64,000 nt of DNA from UBA5951 sp009936885 (GTDB lineage: Bacteria > Pseudomonadota > Alphaproteobacteria > Puniceispirillales > Puniceispirillaceae). Where the stretch lies: positions 62,001 to 126,000 of the forward strand of contig CALKVA010000010.1 of the NCBI GenBank assembly GCA_937996625.1. The letters run 5' to 3'. Positions 35,172-44,348 of the stretch are shown here, in pieces. Numbering within the stretch: the first letter of the stretch is position 1; every line of letters begins with the position of its first letter. The position numbers and the translations under genes are program-made. Under the pieces are notes generated by a model. The model searched no databases. It saw only the letters and a program-made list of their open reading frames with translations, and had not been told where the DNA came from.

Positions 35172-35996
35172 TTAACGCATGCATCCACCGCCATCTATAC
35201 ACATACCGCCATCTATCATTATAAGTTGACCGTTCATATAATCAGAGTCCGCACTGGCAAGGAAGGAAGCGGTGCCAACAATATCTTCTGGATATGAATA
35301 CCGCCCCATCAGAATCATCTTCCTTGTGACCTCATCCATGGATTTGCCTTCTTCTTCAAACTTGCCAATTGCAACCAGGTCTTTATCTAACTGATGCCAT
35401 AATTCTGTTGCCACGACACCAGGGCCATATCCATTGACTGTGATATTATGTTCTACCAAGGCTTTTGAGCCTCCTCTTATCATTGCAAGAACAGCATGTT
35501 TTGAAGATGCATATGGTACAATGTCATCAAAAGATAGGTGTGAGGCTATAGACCCCACATTTATGATTTTATAGGGGCCGTTTTCTTTGCCTTGAGCTAT
35601 CATTTGTTTGGCAGTTTCCTGCATGCCAAGAAGAACACCAAGACCATTAACTTTCATAATCATGTCCCAGTTTTCTTCCGTTATATCTAAGAACATCAGG
35701 GGTTTATTTATGCCAGCATTTAATACAGAGACGTTAATTGAACCAAATGCGTTAACAGTACAGGCAACCGCTGCTGCATTGTCCGCTCGTGAGGTAACGT
35801 CCATTTTTAGGGAAACTGCTTTGCCATTTCCAGCTGAATTGATTCTATCTGCAACTTCTTGCGCGCCTTTCTCATTTACATCTCCTAGACAGACATTTGC
35901 CCCTTGGGCTGCATAATTCTCTCCAATTGCTGCGCCCATTCCCTGAGCACCCCCCGTAATTAATATATTTTTTCCAGCTAAACGTGACTTGTCCAT
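35172..35996 (-). CDS. SDR-family oxidoreductase (sugar/polyol dehydrogenase type)
   Basis: 274-residue classical short-chain dehydrogenase from the ATG at 35996 (GGAG six bases upstream, inside an earlier ATG). It has the NAD(P) motif TGGAQGMGAAIG (~14-25), NAG (~93), Ser at SIASHLS (~148) and the YASSK catalytic pair (~162). It ends with the LASADSDYMNGQLIMIDGG type motif, here in two parts. It is co-directional with the ThuA-like gene and divergent from the CUT2 transporter; probably oxidises the imported sugar or polyol. Confidence 0.9.
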   Translation of the reverse strand: MDKSRLAGKNILITGGAQGMGAAIGENYAAQGANVCLGDVNEKGAQEVADRINSAGNGKAVSLKMDVTSRADNAAAVACTVNAFGSINVSVLNAGINKPLMFLDITEENWDMIMKVNGLGVLLGMQETAKQMIAQGKENGPYKIINVGSIASHLSFDDIVPYASSKHAVLAMIRGGSKALVEHNITVNGYGPGVVATELWHQLDKDLVAIGKFEEEGKSMDEVTRKMILMGRYSYPEDIVGTASFLASADSDYMNGQLIMIDGGMCIDGGGCMR

Positions 35997-36062
35997 AATG
36001 TTCTCCATCTAAGAATTCCGTATTAAATGAAACGTAACTGAATGACTGTTTAAATTAGAAAT

Positions 36063-36099
36063 ATATCCATAATGGAAATAAAATATCCAAAATAGATAT
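36063..36099. promoter_or_regulatory. Candidate operators between SDR gene and sugar transporter
   Basis: ATATCCA occurs twice on the + strand (36063-36069 and 36083-36089), exactly 20 bp apart, i.e. on the same face of the helix. Each sits in a small palindrome: TCCATAATGGA (36066-36076) and ATATC-N7-GATAT (36083-36099). It lies in the divergent spacer, a natural place for control of both operons. Confidence 0.45.
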
Positions 36100-36197
36100 A
36101 ATTCCTATTCTTTGTTCATGGTCTTTACAACACACTCCTCACTAATCCTCCTAATTTTTTTGAAGGGGATGTGATGACAACAATACGGGAGGTATCA

Positions 36198-37235
36198 ATG
36201 TCAGTTAATAATCTATTTATAAAATTCGTAGCGATAGCAGGGGTTATGCTATTTTCATTTTCACCTGTGCATGCAGGTTCGCACACCAAGGGATCAATTA
36301 TTTCATTCAACGGCCCTGCAGGTGAAGCATATGTTGGTCGCTTTATAAAGGGTATTAAGGCGACTGCAGAGTTAAAAGGGTTTGATATAAAGGTATATGA
36401 AAACCAGTATAATCAGGCAGAACAAGACCAGCAGGTACAGCAGGTTCTAGCCGCAGGTCAATTACCAGATGTGTTTATATGGTGGCCGTCAGATGCAGTT
36501 GCTGGTTTAGGCTCACTTCGAGCGCTTGCCAAAACAGGAGTGCCAGTTTTAAAAATCAATCAATTACCAAATGACCAAGATAAACAGTACATTTTTGGTT
36601 ACGCTGGCCCTGATGATAGATTAAGAGCTCGAAATGCAGGTTACATGATGCGAGAAGCAGCAGCTGCAAAAAAAGCAGCTGGCGGAGACGGATTTAATGT
36701 CTTAGCGCTTTCATATCCACATTCATATGGTGGTTATGGTTTATCAATTAACGCCTTTAAAGAAGCTATTGCTGGTTCAGATTTAAAAATCATTGGTGAT
36801 GTAGATGAGGGTTTTGGTCAAGCTAATGGCTATAAAGGCGCTGCTAAAATGATTGCTAAGCTAAAAGATGAAGGCATTCATTTTGTGTATGGTATGGATG
36901 ATGCTATTCTTACAGGTGGCATTAAAGCCCTCGAAGAAGCCGGCTACAAAATGGGTGAGGATGTGATTGCTGTTGGTACTGTTTGTAACGGAGATAAGCA
37001 ACTTATTGAAGAAGGCAAACAATTCGGGACAACTTTGCAGTCTCCACTGCATGAAGGTCAGTTGGCTATCAAGATGGTTGAAGAGTATTTAAATACTGGA
37101 AAGCTTGAAAACTACATTAATTTTACACCTAATCCTTCTGTTACAAAAGATACAATTGAAACTACAGCACTTCGTGGTTTTGACGGTAAATTATACACAA
37201 TAGAAGAGTTATGTTCAGGTGCATGGGCTAACTAA
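36198..37235 (+). CDS. Sugar ABC transporter substrate-binding protein (CUT2 type)
   Basis: 345 residues from the ATG with GGGAGG upstream; longer frames from 36171 have no ribosome site. The signal peptide (~residues 6-26) ends SPVHA. The mature protein is a type I periplasmic binding fold with the family opening GSIISFNGPAGEAYVGRF and the repeats typical of ribose- or xylose-binding proteins. First gene of the transporter operon. The ligand is unknown; sugar alcohol or pentose is plausible. Confidence 0.9.
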   Translation: MSVNNLFIKFVAIAGVMLFSFSPVHAGSHTKGSIISFNGPAGEAYVGRFIKGIKATAELKGFDIKVYENQYNQAEQDQQVQQVLAAGQLPDVFIWWPSDAVAGLGSLRALAKTGVPVLKINQLPNDQDKQYIFGYAGPDDRLRARNAGYMMREAAAAKKAAGGDGFNVLALSYPHSYGGYGLSINAFKEAIAGSDLKIIGDVDEGFGQANGYKGAAKMIAKLKDEGIHFVYGMDDAILTGGIKALEEAGYKMGEDVIAVGTVCNGDKQLIEEGKQFGTTLQSPLHEGQLAIKMVEEYLNTGKLENYINFTPNPSVTKDTIETTALRGFDGKLYTIEELCSGAWAN

Positions 37236-37253
37236 AAACATATGAATATCGGG

Positions 37254-37285
37254 AAAGAGGGCATTTTAGCCCTCTTTCTTAATTA
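37254..37285 (+). terminator. Stem-loop between binding-protein gene and ATPase gene
   Basis: Perfect 9-bp stem AAAGAGGGC (37254-37262) / GCCCTCTTT (37269-37277), loop ATTTTA, followed by CTTAATT. Partial termination here would leave the binding protein made in excess over the membrane parts, the usual arrangement for such operons. Confidence 0.75.
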
Positions 37286-37324
37286 TAATTTATTTTAAAA
37301 AGATGGATTTATTGGACATAATTG

Positions 37325-38836
37325 ATGGAAGAGCAGCTTTTATCACTTGCTGAAATTACCCGCTCATTTGGCGCTATTAATGCCTTAAAAGAAGTATCTT
37401 TTGACGTCAAGCCTGGTGAAGTTATGGGATTGGTTGGGGAAAATGGTGCTGGAAAATCAAGTCTTGTTAAAATTATAGGAGGATTTGATTCTGGGTTCTC
37501 TGGTCAGTTAACATTCGCGGGTAAAAAGGTACGTTTTTCTGGACCAGTGATGGCAGAGCGAGCAGGGATTGCAATTGCTCAGCAAGAATTATCGCTTATC
37601 CCAACAATGTCAGTTGCAGAAAACGTATTATTGGTTGGCGACAATGTTCCAAAATTAGCAACAAAAAGACAACTCACAAAACTTGTTAAGCCGTTTCTGT
37701 CAGAAGTTGGGTTAGATTATATCGATCCTGCAACTTCTGTTGAAAGACTATCCGTCGGAGAGAGGCATCTTGTTGAAGTTGCAAGGCTGATTGCGCATGA
37801 CCCACAGTTATTAATATTGGATGAGCCAACAGCCGCATTAGGCGAGACTGACTCAATTCGAATATTAGAAATGGTCAAAAGGCTAGTAAACAGGGGAAAA
37901 TCTGTAATTTATGTAAGTCACCGTTTAGACGAAATTTTTAAAATTTGCGATCGCATTACGATTTTGAGAGATGGCAGAAGTGTAGCAGTTAAGAACACAC
38001 AAGAATTGTCTGTTTCTGAACTTGTTAATTTAATGCTTGGCAGAGAATTAGAGAATATGTTTCCAAAAAGAATTTCATCTAGTTCTAAAACACCATTGTT
38101 AAAAGTTCGTAATTTATGGCCAGATGGTTTGCTTGAGCCAGTTGATATAGATATTTTTCCGGGCGAAATTTTAGGATTAGCAGGTCAACTAGGTTCTGGC
38201 ACAGGGGAGATTTTATCTGCAATCGCTGGGGCACATTCAATTAGGGGTGGAAGTCTTGAAATGGATGGGAGGGTCTTTATGCCAAAAACCCCGAAGGATG
38301 CCATCAACGCAAAAATTGCTTATTGCTCTGAAGACAGAAAACTTGATGGATTGTTTTTGGGAAGACCAATTCTCGAAAACCTCACCTCCACTTCTCTGAA
38401 GAGGGTTACGAATTTTGGAATTTTAAAGCCATCCGCCGAATTTGAGCTTGCCAATGATATCGCCAATGGATTTACCATCGATAATAGCCGCCTTCTATCT
38501 GAAGCTGGTGTGTTATCTGGCGGAAATCAGCAGAAAGTAGCACTTGGAAAATGGCTTGCTATCAATCCAAAGGTGATTTTGGTGAATGAGCCTACGAGGG
38601 GTGTTGATGTTGGTGCTAGAGCAGAGATTTATCAGACACTACACAAATTAGCAGAACAGGGTACCGCTATCGTCGTTGCCTCAACAGACTTGCAGGAAAT
38701 TGCAAATCTGCCAACTAGAATTATTGCGTTTTATCGAGGCCTTAAAGTATCTGAACTTGGTTATGATGAGGTATCAGCAGAAAATATTCTTACCCAGATA
38801 ACAGACCCGTTCGGTGCAGCAAAGCTAAAAAGGTAG
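37325..38836 (+). CDS. Sugar ABC transporter ATPase (RbsA/XylG type, two domains)
   Basis: 503 residues from the ATG (a TTG one codon earlier is also possible). Domain 1 has Walker A GENGAGKSSL (~41), signature LSVGERHLVEVAR (~144) and Walker B LLILDEPTAALGE. Domain 2 has a degenerate Walker A (GQLGSGTGEIL) but a good signature LSGGNQQKVALGKWL (~395), the usual asymmetry of this family. Only domain 1 is expected to hydrolyse ATP efficiently. Confidence 0.93.
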   Translation: MEEQLLSLAEITRSFGAINALKEVSFDVKPGEVMGLVGENGAGKSSLVKIIGGFDSGFSGQLTFAGKKVRFSGPVMAERAGIAIAQQELSLIPTMSVAENVLLVGDNVPKLATKRQLTKLVKPFLSEVGLDYIDPATSVERLSVGERHLVEVARLIAHDPQLLILDEPTAALGETDSIRILEMVKRLVNRGKSVIYVSHRLDEIFKICDRITILRDGRSVAVKNTQELSVSELVNLMLGRELENMFPKRISSSSKTPLLKVRNLWPDGLLEPVDIDIFPGEILGLAGQLGSGTGEILSAIAGAHSIRGGSLEMDGRVFMPKTPKDAINAKIAYCSEDRKLDGLFLGRPILENLTSTSLKRVTNFGILKPSAEFELANDIANGFTIDNSRLLSEAGVLSGGNQQKVALGKWLAINPKVILVNEPTRGVDVGARAEIYQTLHKLAEQGTAIVVASTDLQEIANLPTRIIAFYRGLKVSELGYDEVSAENILTQITDPFGAAKLKR

Positions 38837-38848
38837 GAGAGTTTAATT

Positions 38849-39874
38849 ATGACATCAGCAAGCCAACCTATTAACCAATTGCCAAAACCGAGTATTCTGG
38901 AGAAGCTCGTTCAAAGGCATTCTAAGCTGGCAATGGCACTTGTTGTGGTTTTTATGATTGTATTTATTTATGGAATGGTTACCGCTCCAAATTTTCTCAC
39001 CTTGTTTAATCTAAAAACCATTATCCGTGATGCAGCCCTTGTCGGTATTATGGCAATTGGTCTGACGTTCGTTACATTATCTGGAAATTTCTTTTTATTA
39101 TCAATGAAGGAAACCGCAGCATTATGTATAATCGCCTTTGCTACTGGAATGGCCAGCGGGTGGGGGTTTGAATTATCATTCCTATTCACGATGGTATTCG
39201 CGCTTCTTGCTGGTATGTCACAAGGGGCCCTTATTGGAATAGGTGGCAATCCTATTGTTGTAACTTTGGGTGCAGCCGGCGTTTTATATGGGCTGGGCGC
39301 TTATTGGAGCGATAATTTAGTCGTGTCTTATCGGCGCCCTCATGGGGCAGAATGGCTTGGAACAGGCTCTTTCCTTGGGCTTCCAAATATAACAGTCGCT
39401 TTTATCCTGATAGCTATTAGTGCCGAGTTATTATTGCGAAAAACGAGTTTTGGAAGACAGGTCTATTTGATTGGGGCTAATAGGGCGGCAGGAAGAGCTA
39501 CTGGGCATGGGAATTTCTGGATGGCAATAAAGGTGTGCACTATTGCCTCTGTCTGTTCTGCTTTTGTTGCAATCGCTTTCTCAGCTCAGGTTTCATCTGC
39601 TCAAGTTAATTACTTTTCTTCTGAGTTTGGCTCGTCCGGTGACATGACCATAATGGTTATTGCAACGGTTATGGTTGGCGGAAACTCAATTATGGGCGGC
39701 TTTGGCTCGACACTTCGCTCAAGCCTTGGTGCCATTTTTATATCTACCGTTGATAATATGATGGTGCTGCATGGATTTAACAGCGGCCCAAGGGTGTTTG
39801 CTGTCGGATTAATGATTGTATTTAGTATTATTGTATTCGCCATATTACGTCGCGGCAGTCGAAGTGAAGAATAA
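38849..39874 (+). CDS. Sugar ABC transporter permease (RbsC type), first
   Basis: 341 residues with about eight to ten membrane segments. Typical features are the N-terminal TAPNFLTLFNLKTIIRDAAL, the loop LLRKTSFGRQVYLIGANRAAGRATG, and GGNSIMGGFGSTLRSSLGA near the C-terminus. It begins 12 bp after the ATPase gene and pairs with the second permease downstream. Confidence 0.93.
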   Translation: MTSASQPINQLPKPSILEKLVQRHSKLAMALVVVFMIVFIYGMVTAPNFLTLFNLKTIIRDAALVGIMAIGLTFVTLSGNFFLLSMKETAALCIIAFATGMASGWGFELSFLFTMVFALLAGMSQGALIGIGGNPIVVTLGAAGVLYGLGAYWSDNLVVSYRRPHGAEWLGTGSFLGLPNITVAFILIAISAELLLRKTSFGRQVYLIGANRAAGRATGHGNFWMAIKVCTIASVCSAFVAIAFSAQVSSAQVNYFSSEFGSSGDMTIMVIATVMVGGNSIMGGFGSTLRSSLGAIFISTVDNMMVLHGFNSGPRVFAVGLMIVFSIIVFAILRRGSRSEE

Positions 39875-39950
39875 GGCGCGTTTTATTATAATAATGAAAA
39901 TATCAGGCAGAAAAGATATTCGCAGACTACATAAATAGGGAAGATAAAAG

Positions 39951-40991
39951 ATGACAGTTGAGAAAATAATATCATTTATCAAACAGAAACCAGACTTAAT
40001 GTTTGCGTTTATGCTCGCTTTTTTAGTCTATTGCATATTTGCATTCACAAATGATTATTTTATGACACATAGAACTTCATTTGCAATTATGGAAAGGTTT
40101 GCTGTTCTTGGTCTGGTTGGACTTGCCTTAACTTTATGTATTATTGCGGGTGAAATTGACCTTTCCATTGGCTCAAATGCAGCACTTGCGGCCGTCATTG
40201 TCGTGCGATTTACAGACTCATTAGGCGCGCCAACAGCGCTTTTGATTGCGGTTGCTGTCTCGACAATTATTGGTCTTATTCAAGGTTATTTCATTGCATA
40301 TTTAAGAATTAGAGCAATCGTTCTGACTGTTGGCACGCTAATGTTACTAAGGGGAATTTCACTTTTTGTTGCTGAAGAAAAAACAGTTATGCTGACCGAT
40401 TTTCGTATTCCAGATTTCATAACAACAAAAGTTCTATGGTATTTTTCCCCTGCAAGCCTAACGGTGATTGCTATGTTTGTGCTTGTTGCGTTGTTTATGA
40501 ATTTCACTAAATATGGCCGCGAAATTTATGCTATTGGCGGTGCAAGAAAAGAGGCACTTGCCGCTGGGATAAGTCTTAAAAGACCCATGATCATCGTATT
40601 TGCTATTTCTGGCTTCTGTGCGGGTCTTGGCGGCGTTATTATAGGATTAAGGTCAGGAACTGCGCAAGCATTAGGTCTGCAGTACCTATTGCTGGCAGGA
40701 ACTGTTGCTGCCTTTATTGGCGGTGTCAGTATCTTAGGTGGAAGAGGCGGTGTAATTGGCGCTGTGATTGGTGCTCTTACCGTGAATTTTCTCAATACTG
40801 GGCTTGTATTTAATGTCACCCCAGCTTTTATGGTTCAATTATATCTTGGAATTTTATTATTAGTCGTCATTATGTTTCAGACTGGGTCTGTCATATTTGA
40901 GAAAAGACAAAAGCGATATCAGATATTAAAAGATATAGATGATAGAAGAGAGCGGCTGAAAAAAGAAATGAAGGGTGGCGCCCAGCCATAA
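39951..40991 (+). CDS. Sugar ABC transporter permease (RbsC type), second
   Basis: 346 residues; same family as the preceding gene, with IIAGEIDLSIGSNAALAA (~65), the loop FTKYGREIYAIGGARKEALAAGI, and GGVSILGGRGGVIGAVIGAL. The membrane parts are well conserved; the charged C-terminal tail is typical. A 76-bp gap separates it from the first permease. The two permeases together suggest a heterodimeric channel. Confidence 0.93.
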   Translation: MTVEKIISFIKQKPDLMFAFMLAFLVYCIFAFTNDYFMTHRTSFAIMERFAVLGLVGLALTLCIIAGEIDLSIGSNAALAAVIVVRFTDSLGAPTALLIAVAVSTIIGLIQGYFIAYLRIRAIVLTVGTLMLLRGISLFVAEEKTVMLTDFRIPDFITTKVLWYFSPASLTVIAMFVLVALFMNFTKYGREIYAIGGARKEALAAGISLKRPMIIVFAISGFCAGLGGVIIGLRSGTAQALGLQYLLLAGTVAAFIGGVSILGGRGGVIGAVIGALTVNFLNTGLVFNVTPAFMVQLYLGILLLVVIMFQTGSVIFEKRQKRYQILKDIDDRRERLKKEMKGGAQP

Positions 40992-41131
40992 TAGGTTTAG
41001 GGGCATCTTGAAAAAAAATGTTTAAAAATACTATCTCTTTTTTTCTGATACCAGAAGCTTCAAATTTAAGACTGTAATGTATTTGACTTATAAGCTCGCC
41101 GCTTTATCGTTTGGGAAAAAATTGAATTGGA

Positions 41132-42934
41132 ATGGGAATGCGCACTATAAGCCAAAACCACTCAACTATAAAAACAGCTTTATCAGATAAACAGGAATCC
41201 TATGAAGCGATTGAAATGCCATCAATTGGTGCTGCCAATCAGACCCTAATTGATAGGCTTGATTTTCTAGAGGAACTTCAAAACGAGATTGAGACGTGTT
41301 TTAGTGTGCGCACTGGTTTTAGCGAGCTTCGAATTTTAATCGCATTGATGAAAAATCATCTTAAAGGTAAAATTTCAACCAAAACGTCTCTTGTCGGCTT
41401 TTCTGGAATGGCTTTTGGAACAGCCATGAGAACCATTGAGCGCATTGAAGAGCAAGGGCTGATAATCAGAAGACCAAAAACGGAAACTGGAAAAAGTTTT
41501 TCATTGCATCCATCTGAGAAACTAATATCCCAATGGCATGAGTTATCTAGACGAATGGAATATGTCTTTGAGACCAATTCTGCCCTATCTGAAGAAACAA
41601 ATAGTCAGGCAAATTATTATTTTGGAAGCTCTTACCAAGACGGATATATCCTTTCACCATCTAGTATTATGGTAGACAAGCTTCCTTTGAAAAAAGGTCT
41701 TAGCCTTTTGGTGCATGCCGATCCGACCTTCATGGCAATGGCTAAACTGAAAAAAAACTTTGAGATTATGTTTGGCGTGAATATTCAAAACAGGGCCTTA
41801 TCCATTGACCGATTAAGAGAAGAAATTCTGATTAATGCCACAAGAGTGCAATCTAAATATGACATAATTGCATGTGATTTGCCGTGGTTTGGAGAAATGG
41901 CAGATGCAGGGCATTTCATCGCGTTAGACGGGTTAATGAATGAGACAGGGTTTGAAGCTGCTGATTTTAATAAAGAGGCAATGGCAAGCTCAAGATTCAA
42001 AGGTCAGCAATATGGAATTCCAATCCAGACAACGCCTGAATTGCTGGTTTGCAGACAAGATGTTTTTCAGGAAATGGGTCTCAAATACCCAGAAACAACC
42101 CAAGAATTACTAGATGCTGCTTATGTTATTCAACGCTCCTCGATTAGAATGAAGGCGATCGCTTGGAATGCAGCTAGAGGCACGCCTCTTGGACATAGTT
42201 TTTTATTTTCAATGGGCTCTTTTGGTCAGCCTATCATTAACCTTCGCAAAGTTGAAAACGGGTTTGATGCGGAGTGGCCGAAAGGAGAAGAATTAAGGCC
42301 AATGTTCGTAACAGATGCAGCACGAGATGTATGTGATTTTTTCGCAGAGTTAATTAGCTTATCCCCGCAAAATATTCTGAATATGTCTTGGTTTGAGCGC
42401 GCTCGTGCCTATGCAAATGGTGAAGTCGGCATGGCTTTTACCGCAACCTTGCTGTCTCCGATGTTTGAGTTTGATAGAATGTCACCAGCCTTTGGAAAAT
42501 CAAAATATGTACCGCTTCCTGCAGGCAATACCGGGCGGCAGATTGCGCCAGTTGGCGGATATGCACTAGCCATACCCAAGAATGTGCCCTCTCAGCGTGT
42601 GGCTCACATATGGAGTGCTATTCAAGAATTCTCTTCGGCAAAAGCAACTAAGATATTTATTGAAAATGGAAGCTTGGTTAGTCCTCGAAATAGCGTGTCA
42701 AAAGATAAAGAAGTACAAAAAGTATCCTTCGTCATCGGGGTAATAGATGATTTGGCAGGCGCTGATATCCTGAAAATGTGGCCTCGTCCCCCAATCCCAG
42801 AGATATCGCATTTAATTTCCATAGCTGGAACAGAGATTCATGATTTTCTGTCTGGCACAATTAACAGAGAAACAGCCCTTATGAATGCCCAGAACAGAGC
42901 AGATAGTATCATGCGCTCCAAAGGGTATTACTAA
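41132..42934 (+). CDS. Winged-helix / family-1 solute-binding fusion regulator
   Basis: 600 residues with no signal peptide. Residues ~60-145 look like a MarR-type winged helix (SELRILIALMKNHL...TKTSLVGFSGMAFGTAMRTIERIEEQGLIIRR). Residues ~185-595 are an extracellular-type family-1 solute-binding domain (SLLVHADPTFMAMAKLKKNFE, then YGIPIQTTPELLVCR, GEVGMAF and PLPAGNTGRQIAPVGGYALAI). It therefore appears to be a cytoplasmic one-component sensor. It follows the sugar transporter by 141 bp on the same strand and is its likely local regulator. Binding-domain class differs from that of the adjacent transporter (type I). Confidence 0.8.
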   Translation: MGMRTISQNHSTIKTALSDKQESYEAIEMPSIGAANQTLIDRLDFLEELQNEIETCFSVRTGFSELRILIALMKNHLKGKISTKTSLVGFSGMAFGTAMRTIERIEEQGLIIRRPKTETGKSFSLHPSEKLISQWHELSRRMEYVFETNSALSEETNSQANYYFGSSYQDGYILSPSSIMVDKLPLKKGLSLLVHADPTFMAMAKLKKNFEIMFGVNIQNRALSIDRLREEILINATRVQSKYDIIACDLPWFGEMADAGHFIALDGLMNETGFEAADFNKEAMASSRFKGQQYGIPIQTTPELLVCRQDVFQEMGLKYPETTQELLDAAYVIQRSSIRMKAIAWNAARGTPLGHSFLFSMGSFGQPIINLRKVENGFDAEWPKGEELRPMFVTDAARDVCDFFAELISLSPQNILNMSWFERARAYANGEVGMAFTATLLSPMFEFDRMSPAFGKSKYVPLPAGNTGRQIAPVGGYALAIPKNVPSQRVAHIWSAIQEFSSAKATKIFIENGSLVSPRNSVSKDKEVQKVSFVIGVIDDLAGADILKMWPRPPIPEISHLISIAGTEIHDFLSGTINRETALMNAQNRADSIMRSKGYY

Positions 42935-42985
42935 CTATTACTAACAGGCTGCTGATTTAGTAAAGCCACTATATAACACCCATGC

Positions 42986-44254
42986 TTAGGGATGATTGAT
43001 ATTTCTGGTAGCATCTTTGGAAGGTAATAACAAAAATCCTAATGCGATAAGAAGCAGGACAACCGCCATTCCATATCGTTCATTTCCGCTTATCATAACC
43101 AGCCAGCCATATAAAAATGGGCCTACAAAACTTGTTAGTTTTCCAGAGACCATATATAGGCCAAATAATCCGCCCTTATGTTTATCTGACGCTGTTAGGC
43201 TAAGATAGGTTCTAGATGCAGATTGAACAGGGCCAACAAATAATCCAAGACCTACACCAACAATCCAAAATATCATTTTATAGGGTGTAATGATTGCAAC
43301 TAATCCGCATAGAAACAGGCCAATCAAGGCTAGTTTTATAGTTTTTATTGGCCCGATATTATCATCCAGAAAACCGCCTATAATAGCACCCACGCCAGCT
43401 GAAATATTAAGCCCAATAGCGAATAGTATTATTTCAAACTGGCTAAAGCTAAAAACCTTTGCAGCATAAATACCGCCAAACGCGAACAGTGTAATAAGCC
43501 CATCATTATACGCCATTCGTGCCAGCAAAAATCGCAGTAAATTTGGAATTTTGCGTGCCTCAATGATACTTGTTTTTAGGCTCGAAATAACTGAATTTTT
43601 ATCATTTTTCTGGCTAAAGGATGGTAGATAAAACATCATTGGAAGGGAGAATATGATGGCCCAACTTGCGGCAAATAACATTGTCGCACGTATGTGCTCT
43701 GATTGAGATTTATCCAAGGAAAAAAGGATTTTATCAGGCATAATAAATACGACAAGAACAACTATCAATGCAATCACGGATCCGATATAACCACCACCCC
43801 AAGCAAGCCCCGATAAAGAGCCGATATGGTTGCGCTGTATCATTTTACCGAGAATTGCATTGTAAAAGATAAAACTGCTTTCAAGAAAAAATATGGAGAT
43901 TGCAGATAAAATTATAGAGTAGCTGATAAAAGCTTCATTTGGTTGCGCAAACCATAATAATCCAGTTGCAACCGAGCCAAGTGCAATAAATAGGACGATT
44001 AATTCTTTGAATTTGCCTGTACTATCTGCATAACTTCCTAATAAAGGCGCTATTAGAGCTATTGTAAATGCTGTGATACCAGTCATATACGCCCAAACGA
44101 CCGACCCTCCATCTGGCATTATGACCGTTGTAAAATACACCGCAAAAATAAAGGTTGCATGCAGGGTTGGTACAGGAGAGGAGGCCCAATCATACAATGC
44201 CCAGCCTATTTGTGATTTTCTGGCCGGTGATTTGTCTGAGTATAAATCGTCCAT
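42986..44254 (-). CDS. UMF1-family MFS transporter
   Basis: 422 residues, about 12 membrane segments. The opening GWALYDWASSPVPTLHATFIF is diagnostic of the bacterial UMF1/Atg22-like MFS family; the mid-loop is polar (residues ~220-240). Substrates in this family are mostly unknown; amino-acid or peptide efflux has been proposed for relatives. Single gene convergent with the fusion regulator and upstream of the Yej operon with ~95 bp between. Confidence 0.85.
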   Translation of the reverse strand: MDDLYSDKSPARKSQIGWALYDWASSPVPTLHATFIFAVYFTTVIMPDGGSVVWAYMTGITAFTIALIAPLLGSYADSTGKFKELIVLFIALGSVATGLLWFAQPNEAFISYSIILSAISIFFLESSFIFYNAILGKMIQRNHIGSLSGLAWGGGYIGSVIALIVVLVVFIMPDKILFSLDKSQSEHIRATMLFAASWAIIFSLPMMFYLPSFSQKNDKNSVISSLKTSIIEARKIPNLLRFLLARMAYNDGLITLFAFGGIYAAKVFSFSQFEIILFAIGLNISAGVGAIIGGFLDDNIGPIKTIKLALIGLFLCGLVAIITPYKMIFWIVGVGLGLFVGPVQSASRTYLSLTASDKHKGGLFGLYMVSGKLTSFVGPFLYGWLVMISGNERYGMAVVLLLIALGFLLLPSKDATRNINHP

Positions 44255-44348
44255 ATGTATCAGCCTATATCAGAATAAACATAATAGACAGAATATAGGC
44301 CATTAATGACTGCATTTGGTTGTCCATTTAAAATGCGGATAATTATTC

